This document shows, piece after piece, positions 35,799-49,400 of a DNA stretch of 64,000 nucleotides (position 1 is its first letter; every line of letters starts with the position of its first letter). The stretch covers positions 15,128,001-15,192,000 of the forward strand of contig NC_016133.3 of the NCBI RefSeq assembly GCF_000005505.3. The letters run 5' to 3'. Source of the stretch: Brachypodium distachyon. Taxonomy: Eukaryota; Streptophyta; Magnoliopsida; Poales; Poaceae. The position numbers and the translations under genes are program-made. The notes below the pieces were generated by a model that did not search any database, was not told the DNA's origin, and saw only the letters and a list, made by a program, of their open reading frames with translations.

Positions 35799-38700
35799 TC
35801 AATTGTTCATGTTGCTTTGCAAGTGGAACAGCCTTGAGTAAACACCATCATCTGCAGATACCAACGTTTGGTGGTCACCAAGTTCGATCACCTTTCCTTT
35901 CTCCATGACAACAATCATGTCAGCATTTATGACCGTGGACAATCTATGCGCCACTGTGATACTTGTAATCTTGCTTGACCGCTCATCTATGTTCTTCCAC
36001 TCCTTGGCCCCTAAAGAGCTCATCACCACCCTCTCAGACTCACTATCGAGTGCGCTAGTTGCCTCGTCAAGAAGCAGAATAGATGGCCTCTTCAGTAGAG
36101 TTCTTGCGATAGCTATCCGCTGTTTTTGCCCTCCCGAAAGCTGGCCTCCTTTGTCTCCAACAACTGTGTCATACCCTTTTGGAAGGCCACTGATGAACTC
36201 GTGAATGTTTGCATCCATTGCAGCCTGGATGATTTCAGTTTCTGAAGATTCTTCACTTCCATAACTAATGTTTTCTCTGATGGATGAATTGAATAAAATC
36301 GGTTCCTGTTGAACTAATCCAATCTGCTTCCTGAGCCATCTAAGATTGTAGTCTCTTATATTCGTGTTGTCAACTAGCACCGTACCTCCATGAGGATCAT
36401 AGAATCTCAATAGAAGAGCCAGAACAGAGGATTTTCCTGCACCACTCGGGCCAACCAATGCTACTCTTTGGCCAGGTTCAATGACTAGATTGAAGCCATC
36501 CAGAATGGTGACCTCTGGTCGTGATGGATAATTGAAGCTCACATCCTGAAACTCAGTTCTACCCACAAGCCACTGTTCACTAGGCTTTTTTGGTTCATCT
36601 GGCACAATTTCTGTTTCTCTGTCAAGCATGTCAAATGCAGGATTCAATATTGCAATGGCTGACATGACCATGGGAATTAGGGTCCATAATTCTGTGATGG
36701 AAGGTACTGTGAGTGAGAATATCTGGTATGACCGTATGCTGTTCTCAAATGTTGCTTGCTTTCTCTGAACCAGAACCGTGGTATACCAAAGTGCCACTGC
36801 ATGTGCTATGTTCCACAGGCAGAGTGAGATCCCTTGGATTACCCCGTACTTCATGCTCTCAATTCTGGTAATTCTCATAGGTTCTTGGAGTGACAGTTCT
36901 GCTTTCTTAATTATTTCATCTTCATAAACAAAGGATGCCACAGTTCGGATGTTGCTAGCTGCCTCTGAAGCAAGGGAAACAAGTTCCTGGTGAGCGATAG
37001 CAGCATCGCCATAGAATCCTTTGGCTGACCTGGCTTGAATAAGGCCACCGATGAAATGGCATGGCATGACTGCCCATGATACTAAACCCATCCTCCAATT
37101 AACGTACATGCTTACTGTTGTTGCTATCAGGATTGAAGAGATGCATTGCACAATAACTGCCATCCTATCAGATATGATGGTCTTGACTGTTGAGGTGTCA
37201 CTGACAATGCGTGAGGTAAGAGATCCTACACCATTCTTCGGTTTTTCGAACCAAGCAAGCTCATTTCGTAGAACAGCTGTATTCCATCCAGACAAAAATT
37301 AGTCATATTATGAGCAATGAAAGGGTATGTAATTTTGACTCTTGCAAGATATTGACTAATTTGGGAAGGAAGTTCTCATATGACATACATGAAAAGAGGG
37401 CCTCCCTTAGGTTTTTCATTGCCTTTTCTCCAATGACACCATAAATATAGTGCTGCAAGATGCTACTGGCCAGTGTGACCATCCCAGCCCCAAAGAAAAT
37501 TAAAGAATATTTGCTGACTTTTCTTTTCGCATCTGGATCATAATATGCCACACCAATTGTCATGATGAAGTAACCGAATAAGGGCTTTGAGATTCCAGAG
37601 ATGGCTGCTGCTGAGGAGCCTAATAGAATCTTTGCAATGTCGTCTTTACGTAGACCATACCAAATTCTAAAGAAAGGATGTGTTTCCTTTCTGACCTCTT
37701 GCTTTGGTTGCTTTGATCGTTCTAGTTTATTCTGCAGTCCCTGCTTCATGGAGTGCTGCTTGTTGTATGCTTCATCGGTTTGTTCTTGTATTACATTATC
37801 AGAAGGGCTGTTTAAGAAATCAAACTAAGCAGATTAGTAAATTATATGGAGTAATCCTGCTTGCATATATATTATCACTTCTGTTTCGTAGATTTTATGA
37901 GCATCCATTAAGCCATTTTTCTTTGTTCCAAAGTCTAGTTATCAGCATCCTGGTAAAAGTGAGACTCAGTTTGATTTCAAACTGTTCACTGAAGAGTCCA
38001 AAAATTCTTCAGCAAGAAACATGCATATACCGTTTTATGTTAGTACTAAGCATAAAACATCAGTGAAGTAGTTTTCCATTTGATAAATTTAAGTTACCTT
38101 GCTACCCTCTTTCCAGCTTCCTTCTCAATATTTTGCATGCTGCATACGTTTGAGTAGAATGTGCTTTTCTCGAGCAACTCTTGATGAGTTCCGTTTTGTG
38201 CTACTCTTCCATTCTCCACGACAACAATAGTATCAGCATTTACAATTGTGGACATCCTGTGTGCTATCAAGATAACAGTCCTCCCATGCATGGCTCTCTC
38301 AAGTGCATCTTGGACTAGCTTTTCTGATTCTGAATCGAGGGCACTTGTTGCTTCGTCCAGAAGGAGAATCGGTGGATCCTTCAGCATTGCCCTTGCAATA
38401 GCTACTCTTTGTTTTTGGCCTCCTGACAACTGAACACCTCTTTCTCCTACCTGAACCAAGTAAGTGTTGTAAGGCACAAGGGGAGCGCCTTTACTTTTAA
38501 AGAAATCTTGGGTTATATAATGAACTACTAAGCTCTGGTAAGATTATTTGGACATCTAAACTTCTAATCTCAGTATATCAACTACACATTACGTTTTATT
38601 CTTTGAGAAATTTTGCTGACATTTGACATAACAGGAGTAACCCTATTTTCCTTCAAGGTATAGCATTCTCTTGTGAGTTCTGTAGTTAGTAGTTTACTTA

Positions 38701-41700
38701 AGCTCTCACATGGTCCCTCGCAGTACATTCATTATCCTTCTTTCAGTAACTGTAGGAACAAAAGAAGGAAATCTTGGTTTATATAATGAACTACTAATCT
38801 CTGGTAAGATTATCTGGACATCTAAACTTCTAATCTCAGTATATCAACTACACATTATGCTTGACATTTGACATAACAGGAATTACACTATTTTCGATCA
38901 AGGTATAGCATTCTCTTGTGAGTTCTGTAATTAGTAATTTACTTAAGCTCTCACATGGTCCTTGCAGTACATTCATTATCCTTGTTTCATTAAGTGTAGG
39001 AACAAAAGAAGGGTTTGCTTTGATTTTTTACTAACCTATACGTTTTGTTTGCAAGTTGTAACCTTATACAATTTTCAGTCAAAGCTCTATGCATTTTTAT
39101 GTTTGAGATTCTGAAAATCACATGCGATGTTCATGTCACTTGCATACTACTCGTTGTTGACATTTTACTTAGCTGTCAATTTCTGGCAATTATAGCATTA
39201 TTGTGAAACCCCCAATCACAAGCTCGATAAAAGATCCGATTGTCGTGATCATAATAATACCAAATTTATGTTATTATTGTTCTAACTTAGAAATTTTTTG
39301 TGCATTGTCATGTCCTAATCAAAACCATGAAGGTATTTAATTTTAGAAACAGGATATCTTTCGGTTACATATACAAAACTTCCCCTTCTTTTATCCATTG
39401 CTCTAGTGAACATATACATACCTCTGTTAAATATCCATTGGGAAGTTTAGATATGAATGTATGAACGTTAGCTGTCGTTGCTGCCTCAGTTATCTCGTCG
39501 TCAGTTGCATCCATTTTACCAATCCTCAAGTTGTCCTTGATAGTACCAGAAAACAGTGATGGCTCTTGAGATACTGAAGCTATATTTCTCCGTAGGGATT
39601 TCAGATCAATTTTCCTGATGCTGTGACCATCAATTAATATGTCACCTGCAGCATTATGTCTCATCACTAACTGAAACACTATAAACTAGTTTATACATTA
39701 ATAAACAATTTAACTCATGTTAGCTAACAGGTGACCTTAATCTCAGATGGAGGGTTCTGCACTAAACAAGATACTATAATATTGACTTAGTTCACATATA
39801 TAACTGCTCTAGGTAGATGTCGGAAGCCTACCCGAGGTTGGATCATAGAATCTTTGAAGTAGTGAAATAACCGTGCTCTTCCCACAGCCGCTGCTTCCTA
39901 TCAGAGCAACGACTTTGCCTGCGGGGATGGACAGTGAGAATCCTTGGAGAATTGGCTTATCCTGGCGGGAGGGGTAGGCGAAACGCACACCACGCAGTTC
40001 GATCTCTCCATAAACCTTGTCTAGTACTGTTCCGCCTTTTCCATAACTTATGGATGGATTTCGTTTGATCACCTTGAAGACCTCTTTCCCTGCAGCTCTT
40101 GCTTGATTAAAGGTCTGAAGATCTGGTGCAGCATAGGTAATTGATCTGCAGTTCCATGTTGTGAATACAATTGAGTCTATTGACTATTGACTATAATATT
40201 TGGAAAAACGAAGAATACATATGCATAGTACCTATAACTTATTTAGCTTGCAAACTATTTCAGTATTAATATTGGAGATAGATAGTTTAGACAGCTGAAG
40301 CAATCAGAAAGGGCTGAGTTTTATTACATTGCGCCAAAGAGGATGCTCATGATTGCAGCTATCGTTCCACCTCCTGTTGCTGTCCGTTTGCTTACTGCAA
40401 CTGCCCCAATCCAAACCATCAGTGCCCATGAACAAAAGGTCACTGCTTGGAACAAACCCAGCCCTATTCCCTTTATCATAGCCTCCTTCTTGCTCAGTTT
40501 GTATTGATTGTCTGTGCACCGTACAAAGGATTTTATGGCCCAGTTCTCTCCGACAAAGGAGAAGACAGTCTTGATATGTGACAAAGTCTGCTCACAAATG
40601 CGCAGAAATATTACAATCTTTTTGATGGGAAAACTGTAGGGGAGGTCCCGACAGTCAAAGATTACAATCTTAAATCTTGTTGGAGAAAGTTTATATTTTA
40701 ACATTTCTGCATTTCTGTTTATTGAAATAACTTGGCTTCAGGTGTGTGGTGCTAACGATTGTACATGGTTTACCTGTTCTACAACAGATGTTACTTCTGA
40801 GACAATAGCATTGCGTGACAAAGATATGACGTTCATCTTTTTCGTGTATGTTGCTCCAATAGCGAGAATCAGAGGAATGACCAGGAAGGAGAGCATTGCA
40901 ACTTCCCAACAGCTGGCAAATGCAATTATGATACCAGCAAAAAAAGTGGAGAAGCTTGCGACGAAATGACCGAGCTGCAGAAAAGTGAGCTCAGATGCAT
41001 ATTTGTCCACAGAATTTCTGGAATCTAACAGTTAGTGTTCCAAATGATTGTGAAATCTATTACCTTCTCACCAATTGCATCTTGTATGATATTCATGTGG
41101 TTGGTTACTCCTGTGATGATGTTTGCAGTGGTCAAGTCGGTGTCGAAGGCTCCAACCTCTTGATTGAGAACTGATTTTAGAAATTCCAGCCGCATGCGTG
41201 CTAGCTGTCTCTCACTTGAGTATATCCAGCAGGAGATCTCTACAGCCAGGTTATCAGGGGAAATGTAAGCAATGTTTTACCAGTCAATATTGCAATGCTG
41301 TTGCTATCATTAGTTCTCCTTTAAACTTCACTTCTTAATATAAAAGGTTTTTTTATAAATATATCATATAATTCATGCAAACCACTGTAACTTTGTTAGA
41401 ACTATTTAAGTTAAGAATTCGCTTTTATGTCATTGCAAGCTATTTATATTTGACTTCTGTAAAATCAGACCAGTAACCAAATCTTCACAAATAATAGGTC
41501 CAAGCACTCTCTTGAATGGCATATGGAATCAATGTCGGGACAGCTCATAAACAAGGTTCTGGAGTCCCTATTTTCCGTTCCTTTTTTCTTCATATCTGTT
41601 CTAAATCACTACAGCCTAATATTATTTCTTTCACCAAGGAAAATCATTATGCATCTTAAATAAATGAAAAGGATCCTTGATGTTTGACTTACCAACCATT

Positions 41701-42174
41701 CCGGCAGGAAGAGTAGCTATCGCCATATACCATACATAGGGAACCACCTTGAAACAACAAAAGAAAAAGATTGGTGTCAAAACAACGCAGACCAAGATAA
41801 TTGAAGTTCAAAAGACTAACGGTGTGCATGCATGTTTATAGTACCTTATACAATGCATGGACCATTCCCTTCTGATCATTTATGTTGGTTCCGAAGGCAT
41901 CGAGCGCTTTTCCGAGAAGGAGGTACCCGATCGGGAATGCCATGCCGTGGATGGCAGACCCGAGGGTTCCCAGGGCCATGAGGAGCCAATCCACATTATC
42001 GGCGTAGCAAAGCAACCCGAAGAATGAGAATGGCTTCTCGTCAACTTTAGCTTCTGGCGACGCTGAGCCTGTGCTTCTTCTTTCGTCCGTATCATTATGC
42101 TGCGATAATGATAAGGATCTTTCAAAAAAATAAGATAATGAAACAGGGTGGTTCTCATCATGGACCGTGGCCAT
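35799..42174 (-). CDS. ABCB-type (P-glycoprotein/MDR) full-length ABC transporter, upstream tandem copy
   Basis: Ten exons, 1269 aa: 42174-41845, 41747-41693, 41239-41064, 40974-40774, 40587-40328, 40145-39832, 39645-39422, 38450-38098, 37807-37389, 37276-35799. TMD1 is in exons 1-5 and NBD1 in exons 6-8 (Walker [10 protein letters not shown] at ~424-432, [26 protein letters not shown]). A charged linker follows, then TMD2 and NBD2 (Walker [10 protein letters not shown] at ~1053-1061, [29 protein letters not shown]) in exons 9-10. It is roughly 80% identical to the downstream copy over the first ~85 residues of the last exon by my side-by-side count. The N-terminal ~40 residues differ from the other copy, so the start is the least certain part. 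A 266-bp tandem duplication lies in intron 7. The gene looks intact. Confidence 0.94.
38502..39011. repeat. Tandem duplication (266-bp and ~244-bp units) in ABCB intron 7
   Basis: Unit A 38502-38767 and unit B 38768-39011 both start GAAATCTTGG and end GTAGGAACAAAAGAAG. Unit B lacks about 20 bp present in A (around 38595-38618) and has scattered substitutions. It is intronic and does not touch exon 7 or 8. Confidence 0.9.
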
Positions 42175-43842
42175 TCTTTCCGGTGATGTTGGTTATCTTT
42201 GACAGGAGGGAACCATGGAAAAGGAAGTACATAGATGGTATTGGTATTATAGGCGCAGGTGTTGCATACTGGGCATGCATGTTCACATGTAGACAAGGAC
42301 AGCCACGTCGCCCAAGCCCCAAGGTGGTGTGGAACAATAACTATAGGTACTCTCAAGGTTGAAAATAAAACATGCTGAGCTGGTCAGGGATACATTAGCA
42401 TATTACATTGTTTTTTATGTAGTGGTGTTTGCTTTAGCTTTCATATGGTTCAGTGTGTTGCCAAGCTCACCTTTTGTTGATTTATATGGATAATGAAAGG
42501 CATGAAATACATTTCTGTTTGTGTAGAGAATACAGGCAAAAAGTTTACGTTTATGTTAATTTACATAGTTTTCTCTGTAAAGCATGGTTGCAAGAAGCAA
42601 TTTTACTCAGTTAGTTCTTTTATGGATTTTACCTTGTCTGGAAACCAAATCAATGTCTAGGATCTCACTTCAAAGATCCCCAACCCTACCAATTAATTAC
42701 ATTTCTTGCATCCTGGTACGATCTTATGATTCTTAGTTAGGATCGAGGAGATTTGATCTGCAATGTAGGTTAAGGAGTGCTTACATAACCGATGTGGGTC
42801 TTTGGGAATAACTGGGGCATACTTTGAGGATATGCTTTTACAGACTGCATAAAAGACGAGGTTGTCCATGTCGCATGTCTTTGCTACCAACTCAGAGTGT
42901 TTGTTTGCACCTGCAGGCAGCTTGTTGATGCAGTTTTGTCCAAGAAGGAACGTCCAAAGGAAAAGAATGCGGCATTTGTCCTCGTTGCCAGAGCCCAGAG
43001 ATAGGATCATAGGAGAATCCTGGAGCTTGGCATTCTATACCTTCTTGAACTCATGCTCATTTCTCATCAAAATTTGGCCAAAAACTAACAGCTGAGCCGC
43101 CTCGCATTGTGCAGGTTCGCGACGCAGCAGCTGGGTGATTTATTCTTTGATTCTCCAAGCAAAAGCACAATGTCTTGCAGCTAGCTTCTCCAGGTTCAGC
43201 TCAGATGGTCAATGAGAAGCTGCAAAATTTTGGCCAAACATGTGTTTTTTCTGGGGGTTTTTGTTTTCTTCCCAGGGAAGTGCAGGCTGATCAGAACTTT
43301 CTAAAAATGTTATCAATCATGCCATGTTCATTGATGGGATAAGGAGAGAATATCCGGATAATCCAAGAATGACCAGTTCCAATGCTCTATTAAAAATTCA
43401 GATTTCTGTCTCTTGCATGTCTTCTTAGGGCCGATTTCTGGGGACATAATTTTTCCTGGAATATCCTAGAGAAATCTGTTAAAAAAAATTGTGTAGATTA
43501 TGAAAACTCAATCACCACTGCTAACTTTCTTGATGGTGCTCCCTTGAAAAATCAATGCAACTTTTGTCTTGATCCCAGGAGCTCGGGTCTTGACATATGA
43601 ATATGATGTGTCACTGCACCTTTCTTAGGTTTGTTTTTCAAAGTTGTTTTCATTCGCTCTCGCTTGCCATAAAAAGGCGGTGCCCTGCATCTGTCATCTG
43701 TTTCCGTTACGGAAAAGCACCTTCAATTTTATTTCGCCAACATTTTCATCCTTCTCGTTTCCTGAGTTCCAAAAATTAAAGTTCTCCTATGTTTGACAGT
43801 AAATCTATCTATATTTTTTTAGAATCCGTAAATCTATCATCT
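42175..43842. other. Intergenic between ABCB and HEATR6, left part
   Basis: Contains the promoter of the upstream ABCB gene. No other gene or clear element is recognised. Confidence 0.5.
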
Positions 43843-44328
43843 TCTTTTTTTAGAATCACTCGTAAGTTTATTCAAAATCGACATCCAGTACATGTACAAT
43901 GCTTTGGATAAAAATCCAAAAAACCACAAAGTAATTCCTATAACTAAGAATTACATTCAAGGCAATCAAAAAAATCTTCTTCATGGTATCCTCTTTGTAA
44001 CACGAAGTTCCGTGAAGGCTTCAGTAAAGATATTGCAATCATACGGAAGCAACGACACTGTTATTCGAACACATGCACGAGCTTGCTACCTTCAAATGTT
44101 TCAGAAAGCCCCTTAGTCATCCATAAAAAAAGATGAAAAAGCCACGAGCGTTGAATCGTACGTGGACCGAGGTTGATCTCCTAAACGTATAGGTCGTCGA
44201 ACCACAAAATTTTCATAGAAACACCAAAGTATGACTCCAAAGCCACAAAAATAATTTCAATAAAAACACTAGGACACACCGATAAAAAGATCATCAAATT
44301 CATATGAATGGTTCACAAACCAAAATTC
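43843..44328 (-). mobile_element. Possible minus-oriented retroposon 3' end
   Basis: On the minus strand the left edge reads GAATAAACTTACGAGTGATTC followed by an A-tract, that is, a polyadenylation signal then a tail, like a 3'-terminal LINE fragment. A GTAAATCTATC repeat occurs just outside (near 43799 and 43828). The other boundary is undefined. Confidence 0.3.
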
Positions 44329-44347
44329 GCCAAATCGGAATCTAACT

Positions 44348-44469
44348 TTTTTTTAGAGCAACGATCTGGCTTTATTGATTCAAGAGACAAAATACAAAAG
44401 ATCAATACACGAACGAACACAAATAACAAAGATACTCAACAAAACTAAAAGTTTCATTGTAGCAATGAA
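44348..44469 (-). mobile_element. Short retroposed element with A-tail and 19-bp target duplication
   Basis: On the minus strand the element ends CAATAAAGCCAGATCG...CTCT followed by an A8-A9 tail (44348-44355). It is bracketed by GCCAAATCGGAATCTAACT (44329-44347) and GCCAAATCGGAATCTAGCT (44470-44488), 18 of 19 matching. A long target duplication plus A-tail is the signature of LINE-machinery insertion. Its 122-bp size fits a 5'-truncated LINE or a SINE; no Pol III boxes were recognised. Confidence 0.75.
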
Positions 44470-44532
44470 GCCAAATCGGAATCTAGCTAATTGAAAATAC
44501 TAATTCAGGCCCCTACGAAAGCTCGATTTTCA

Positions 44533-44574
44533 GGCCCAGTGAGAAAAGCACTGGGCCGTTCTCTGAAGGGCCCA
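44533..44574. promoter_or_regulatory. GGCCCA inverted repeat in the HEATR6 promoter
   Basis: GGCCCAGTG (44533-44541) and CACTGGGCC (44549-44557) form a perfect 9-bp inverted repeat with a 7-bp spacer. A third GGGCCCA follows at 44568. The cluster is ~170-210 bp upstream of the HEATR6 ATG, a usual place for TCP site-II motifs of housekeeping genes. Confidence 0.55.
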
Positions 44575-44743
44575 TTAACCTTTCCGGCCCGTCTGGTATG
44601 CACGCGTTTCCCGAGGTCTAACAACAAGTCCAAAACCCCTCGGTGAAGAAGCCCACAGTCCACCGACTCCACCCCACCCCCACCTGTCACTCTCCTGAGT
44701 TCCCTCAACCGGCAGCGAGCAGCAAAACCACCGGCGGCGGCCA

Positions 44744-46416
44744 ATGGCCTCCTCCTCCGCCGCCGCAGCCTCCGGGGGAAGCGGCGCGCGTCCGTGGCGC
44801 ACCGCGCTCCTCACCCTCCGCGACGAGTCCGTCGCCTCGCCCTCCCCTCCGGCCCTCCTCGCGCTCCTCCTCCGCCTCCTCCTGTCCCCCTCCCTTCCCG
44901 CCGCCGCCGCCGCGCTCTCCGCTCACGAGGTCGCCCCCTCTCTTATGCGCTGGTAGGTCTGGTATGGTTCGTCCTCGATCTCACTGTCTGTCCGTGTCTG
45001 CGTTTGTGCTTGCAGGTGGGCTCGGATTTGGCGTTCCTCGCGGAGAAGGCCGCGGTGGTGGCCCCCTGCGCTGGCGCCGACGACGTTCTGCGTGGCGTCT
45101 GCCGCCTGGTAATGATGGCTCTGTGCTTCCTTCCACGCATCTCCGAGATCTCCAAGTGCGCCGTGGAAGTTGCCCAGGGTTGCTTTAGATTCGGGGCTGT
45201 AATGTTTAGCTTAGACCAAGCATTCTGATCAGTGACCCGCGTTCTGTTGGGTTCAGAGTATGCAAAGTGTTGATCGAATTGCGGACATGCCCCATGGCAC
45301 CTTTTAGATGCTGATTAGTTTAAACTTGAATTTTGGTTTAGCTTGCAGTGTAGCTATGATGTGGTTATGTTATGTCTAGTTGGAACCATGGTTTTAGCAA
45401 TTTTGTAGTTGCTCCCACGTGAACCCCCTCGTACATTTTGCAGGAAAGAAATATTTCTATGTTCTAGAATTGTACTCCCTCCGATCCATAATAAGTGCTG
45501 GGGATTCAGTACAAAGTTATTAGTTGTGATCAATTTGACCAAGAAGTTAAGACTGTTGTTGCACCAGTCCGATGGTAGAGAATTTTCTCTCTCTGTGTGT
45601 TCATTTACTGAACCTACCTCTGCAGATTCACGATGTCATGTGCAGAACAAATACAGAGATCGACTCTTCTGGTTGGCTTGCAGTGTTGAAGTTCCTTGAT
45701 GAGCTTGTGAGGTGCTCGATTGACGGTGCATGTGTTAAGGGCCTCTCTGATAGGACAGCTGCATTGAATACACTATCTGAGTGTTTACAAATTCTCAGGT
45801 TAGATAAAATATTCAAGATTATATTGTACAATAGTTTGCGATTTTTCTTTGCATGAAGTATCAACAGCCTAGTTGATTAACGACATGGGATGACGTTTCA
45901 TTGTTTGACTAAACTAACTTGAAATATAAGTATCTGGTTCTTACTCACCTGAAGGGAAAATCTACTACATTCTGGCCATATCACATTTTTCTTAGTAAAT
46001 GATGATTTAGATCTGCATTATCCCATTAGTGTAACTATAGTTCTTCCTTTGTTACACGCGATGCTTTACTCTCACAAAGTTAATCCTCTTGCCTACTTTT
46101 GGAAATCACTTGCACCCCCTACCACCTGCGCGCTTTTGTAGCAACTTGCAACCTAGAGTTTTCAGGCAAGAGCAGCAGATAAAAACTAATTACGTGCATC
46201 AAATATTCAAGAACTGGTGTATATGACGCTGATATTTTTTTGGGAGGTTCTGGTATTAATTTCTACCTTTCATAGACATACCATTTACACTAGTAATATT
46301 TTAATCAAGAAAATTAGCAGATATTTAATTATTTGATGTATAGGGTCAAATCACATAAATTTAAAGTACAGCAGGGCAAATTAATTGTGAGAGCTAATCT
46401 ACTAGCTTGCACCCAG

Positions 46417-46451
<35 letters not shown>

Positions 46452-49400
46452 CCCCCCCCCCCTAAAGAGATGTGCTTCGTACACACAACTCTGTCTAGAT
46501 GTGCTTCACACACACACAGAGGGCTTCTACTAGTTCTACTAGTAGGAAGCCTTATTAGATATCTCAAGTGATACAAACTTCGTTTTCTTACAAAGGGGAT
46601 GCATCCTTATATAGGCTTTGTAGGTCAGTTACTGTTCACTGACCAGTTGGTCGGTTACTGTACTAGTGTACTCCAGCCTGTAACAGCTAGAAACTATTCC
46701 AAAACTGCTCCTTGAGCTATGCAAAACTGACTTGAACACTACTACTCTTACTTCTAGTAAGACTTCTGCATACCCTGGATACTTCATGACTAAGCTAGCT
46801 CCATGTAAACAACCAGTTGTATTCTCTTAGATATCACAACTGTGCTATGATGACAAGATTACTCCTAACAATTACCAAAACTGAAAGTAAAGAATGAGCA
46901 TCTGCAATCTTAGGAAAATGTGGGTAAGTCATACTAAATTTGAGGTACAGGGAGACAGATTAACAAATTTTAAGTAAACATGGGAATCTGCAACCCTAGG
47001 AAAGTATGGGTGGTCGCTGCAGTACAATTTTCTCAAATATTTATATATTTTGTAATTGCTTAAAAACTGTCTTTATCTGTACTGTGTGACAGCATCTCCG
47101 ATAGTGCGGGAGAGGTGGATTTATTATTAATAAAATAAAATCATTGTTATGTGAATGAGACAAATTATTGGAAACAAATGTTGCCTCTAGTGCTGTCTTT
47201 AGATGAGGTAGAGCCCTTAAAGACAAACTTAAGTGACTAGCTTTTGTAGATGCCTTGAAGTGGTGAATTAACTGTAATTAATTGTAGCAACACCTGTACT
47301 CTAGCATCATTCCGAGTTCTTTGAAATGTCTTTATATTGCTATTAATTGTTGCCTCCTGTTCCAGGTTTTTGAATAAGGATTTTGGAAGAAGCAGTTCAT
47401 TAACTGAGAATTCAAATGTACTCAGAGTTCTCATCTTGATTATATCATGCTTGCAAGCTGAACTGAACCTGACAAATAAACCCAATGGCTCTGGCATTTC
47501 TTCCCACATTTCTGGATCAACGAATAATAAAAATTCTAATATATGGGATATGGAAATCTCTGCATTTTCCATGGTTGAAGATATACTATGTAAAATTGCA
47601 CCAAGTATGTCGGAAGATTTATGGAAGTCTGTTCTTGAGGTTAGTGGTTATGTCTCCTTTATTTTTGTTAGTGCTTCACATTAGGTATTTCCGTGGCAGC
47701 AAGTACTGCAACCAGAAACTGGCAGGCATTGTAGCATCTGATATGTAACATTTTGTGCCAGCATTACTGCATTACTACTTCTCCCATGATTGATCATCTA
47801 AATTTGGCTGATGCACCAAATATGAAACATTAACGACCAAGCAGGCACTGGATGATGCATATTCTGCCAATGTTATGTGTCCATGCTTAATTATTTGTTA
47901 ACTCCAATCTTCCCTTTTGCACTCTGTAGATCTTGAGGAAAGTGATAGATCTTGTGACAGCAAGGAACCTTATTATAGAGAGTAGTGTTATGTCAAGGTT
48001 AGTAGTTTTTCATGTATCGCTTCGAAGTGAATGAATTCTGAAGTCAAAATCTAAGTCTCACTGTCCTGCAGATTTTATACTTCCTTTCTTCGTTGTCTGC
48101 ATTTGGTTCTTTCAGAACCGAAAGGTTCACTTTCAGGGCATGTAAGTATAGCAATGGTGTATTTATGTTATTACAGCAATTATTTTTGTCTCTTTCTGAT
48201 TGTAACATTGTGCATATAAACTTCAAGGTAGCAGGTTTTGTGGCAAATTTGCAAATGTTTTTTGTGTATGGACTAAGGTCATCGACGCCATCTGCTATAA
48301 CTCCAACCGAAAGTAAAACAGAATCAAAATCCAGGACTTCTGGTCGTGGTCGATATAGACCACCTCATTTACGAAAAAAGGATGGAAAGGGGAATGATTC
48401 ATTGGACGATCGAAGTTCGGATAGTGAATCTTCTAGACATGATTTATGCTCATCAGATTCGGATCTGAGTGACACTGATGGATATGCAACAAACGGAGAC
48501 CGTTTCCGGAGTTCAAAGGCTAGATTAGCTGCCATCCTTTGTATACAGGTATGCATCCACATAACATGTTCAAATTTGTATATCAGATGTTCCTGTTCAT
48601 AATTCTTACAACTCTATTTTGGTCATTGCTTTCCTTGTGAGCTTGTACAGCTTAGGTTAAAAAATTTATTATCATAATGGAGTTATCACCAGATTGATTC
48701 CTTTGGTAGTTAACATGTATGGAGTTGTCACCACATTGATTCCTTACAATCTATGAGGATATTTCGGGTGTGTTTGGTTGGGAGCCAGCACTAGCCATGC
48801 CGAAACAATTGTCAACCAATGATTTTTTTGGCTCTTGTTTGGTTTGTTACCAAAAATTTGGTTGCCAATGGGAACTACATCTCTCTCACATATCCTTGCC
48901 AAATAATTGGCAAACTGAGGGTTAAAATTTCTTGGCCAAAAAATTGGATGCCAATTCTTGCCCACATTTGGTAGGGCTAGATGTGGCACCAACTAAACAC
49001 ATCCTTCAGTCTCTCTGTTAAGAGGCGATTCCATTTGCCTGTTGACTTTTCTAATTCAATATTCAGTTATGGGTATCTAATCATCAAATGCAACATTATA
49101 TTAGTTAAGAAATCATCTCACTCCTATTCTTACTTATTTAAGGATATCTGTCGTGCTGACTCAAAGTCACTTACTTCACTATGGCCATTACTTTTGCCTG
49201 AGAACGACGTCCTCCAACAAAGGTAAACTCTTCCATGTGCCATGCGTATGGTGTATCTCATGCCTTGCTTACTATCACGACATCTTCTGATGTTAGTTTT
49301 TGTTGCTTGCTTGCTTATACAGAAAACATCGAGCAACTCTGATGACATGCTTGATTTTTGACCCTATAACAAAGGTACAAGTTTGTTTGTATTAGCTTTC

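Noticed and set aside
44643..45228. Overlapping frames of up to 181 aa at the HEATR6 start
   Set aside because: They are shifted frames of the GC-rich first exon and intron 1; only the ATG at 44744 leads through consistent splicing to the rest of the protein.
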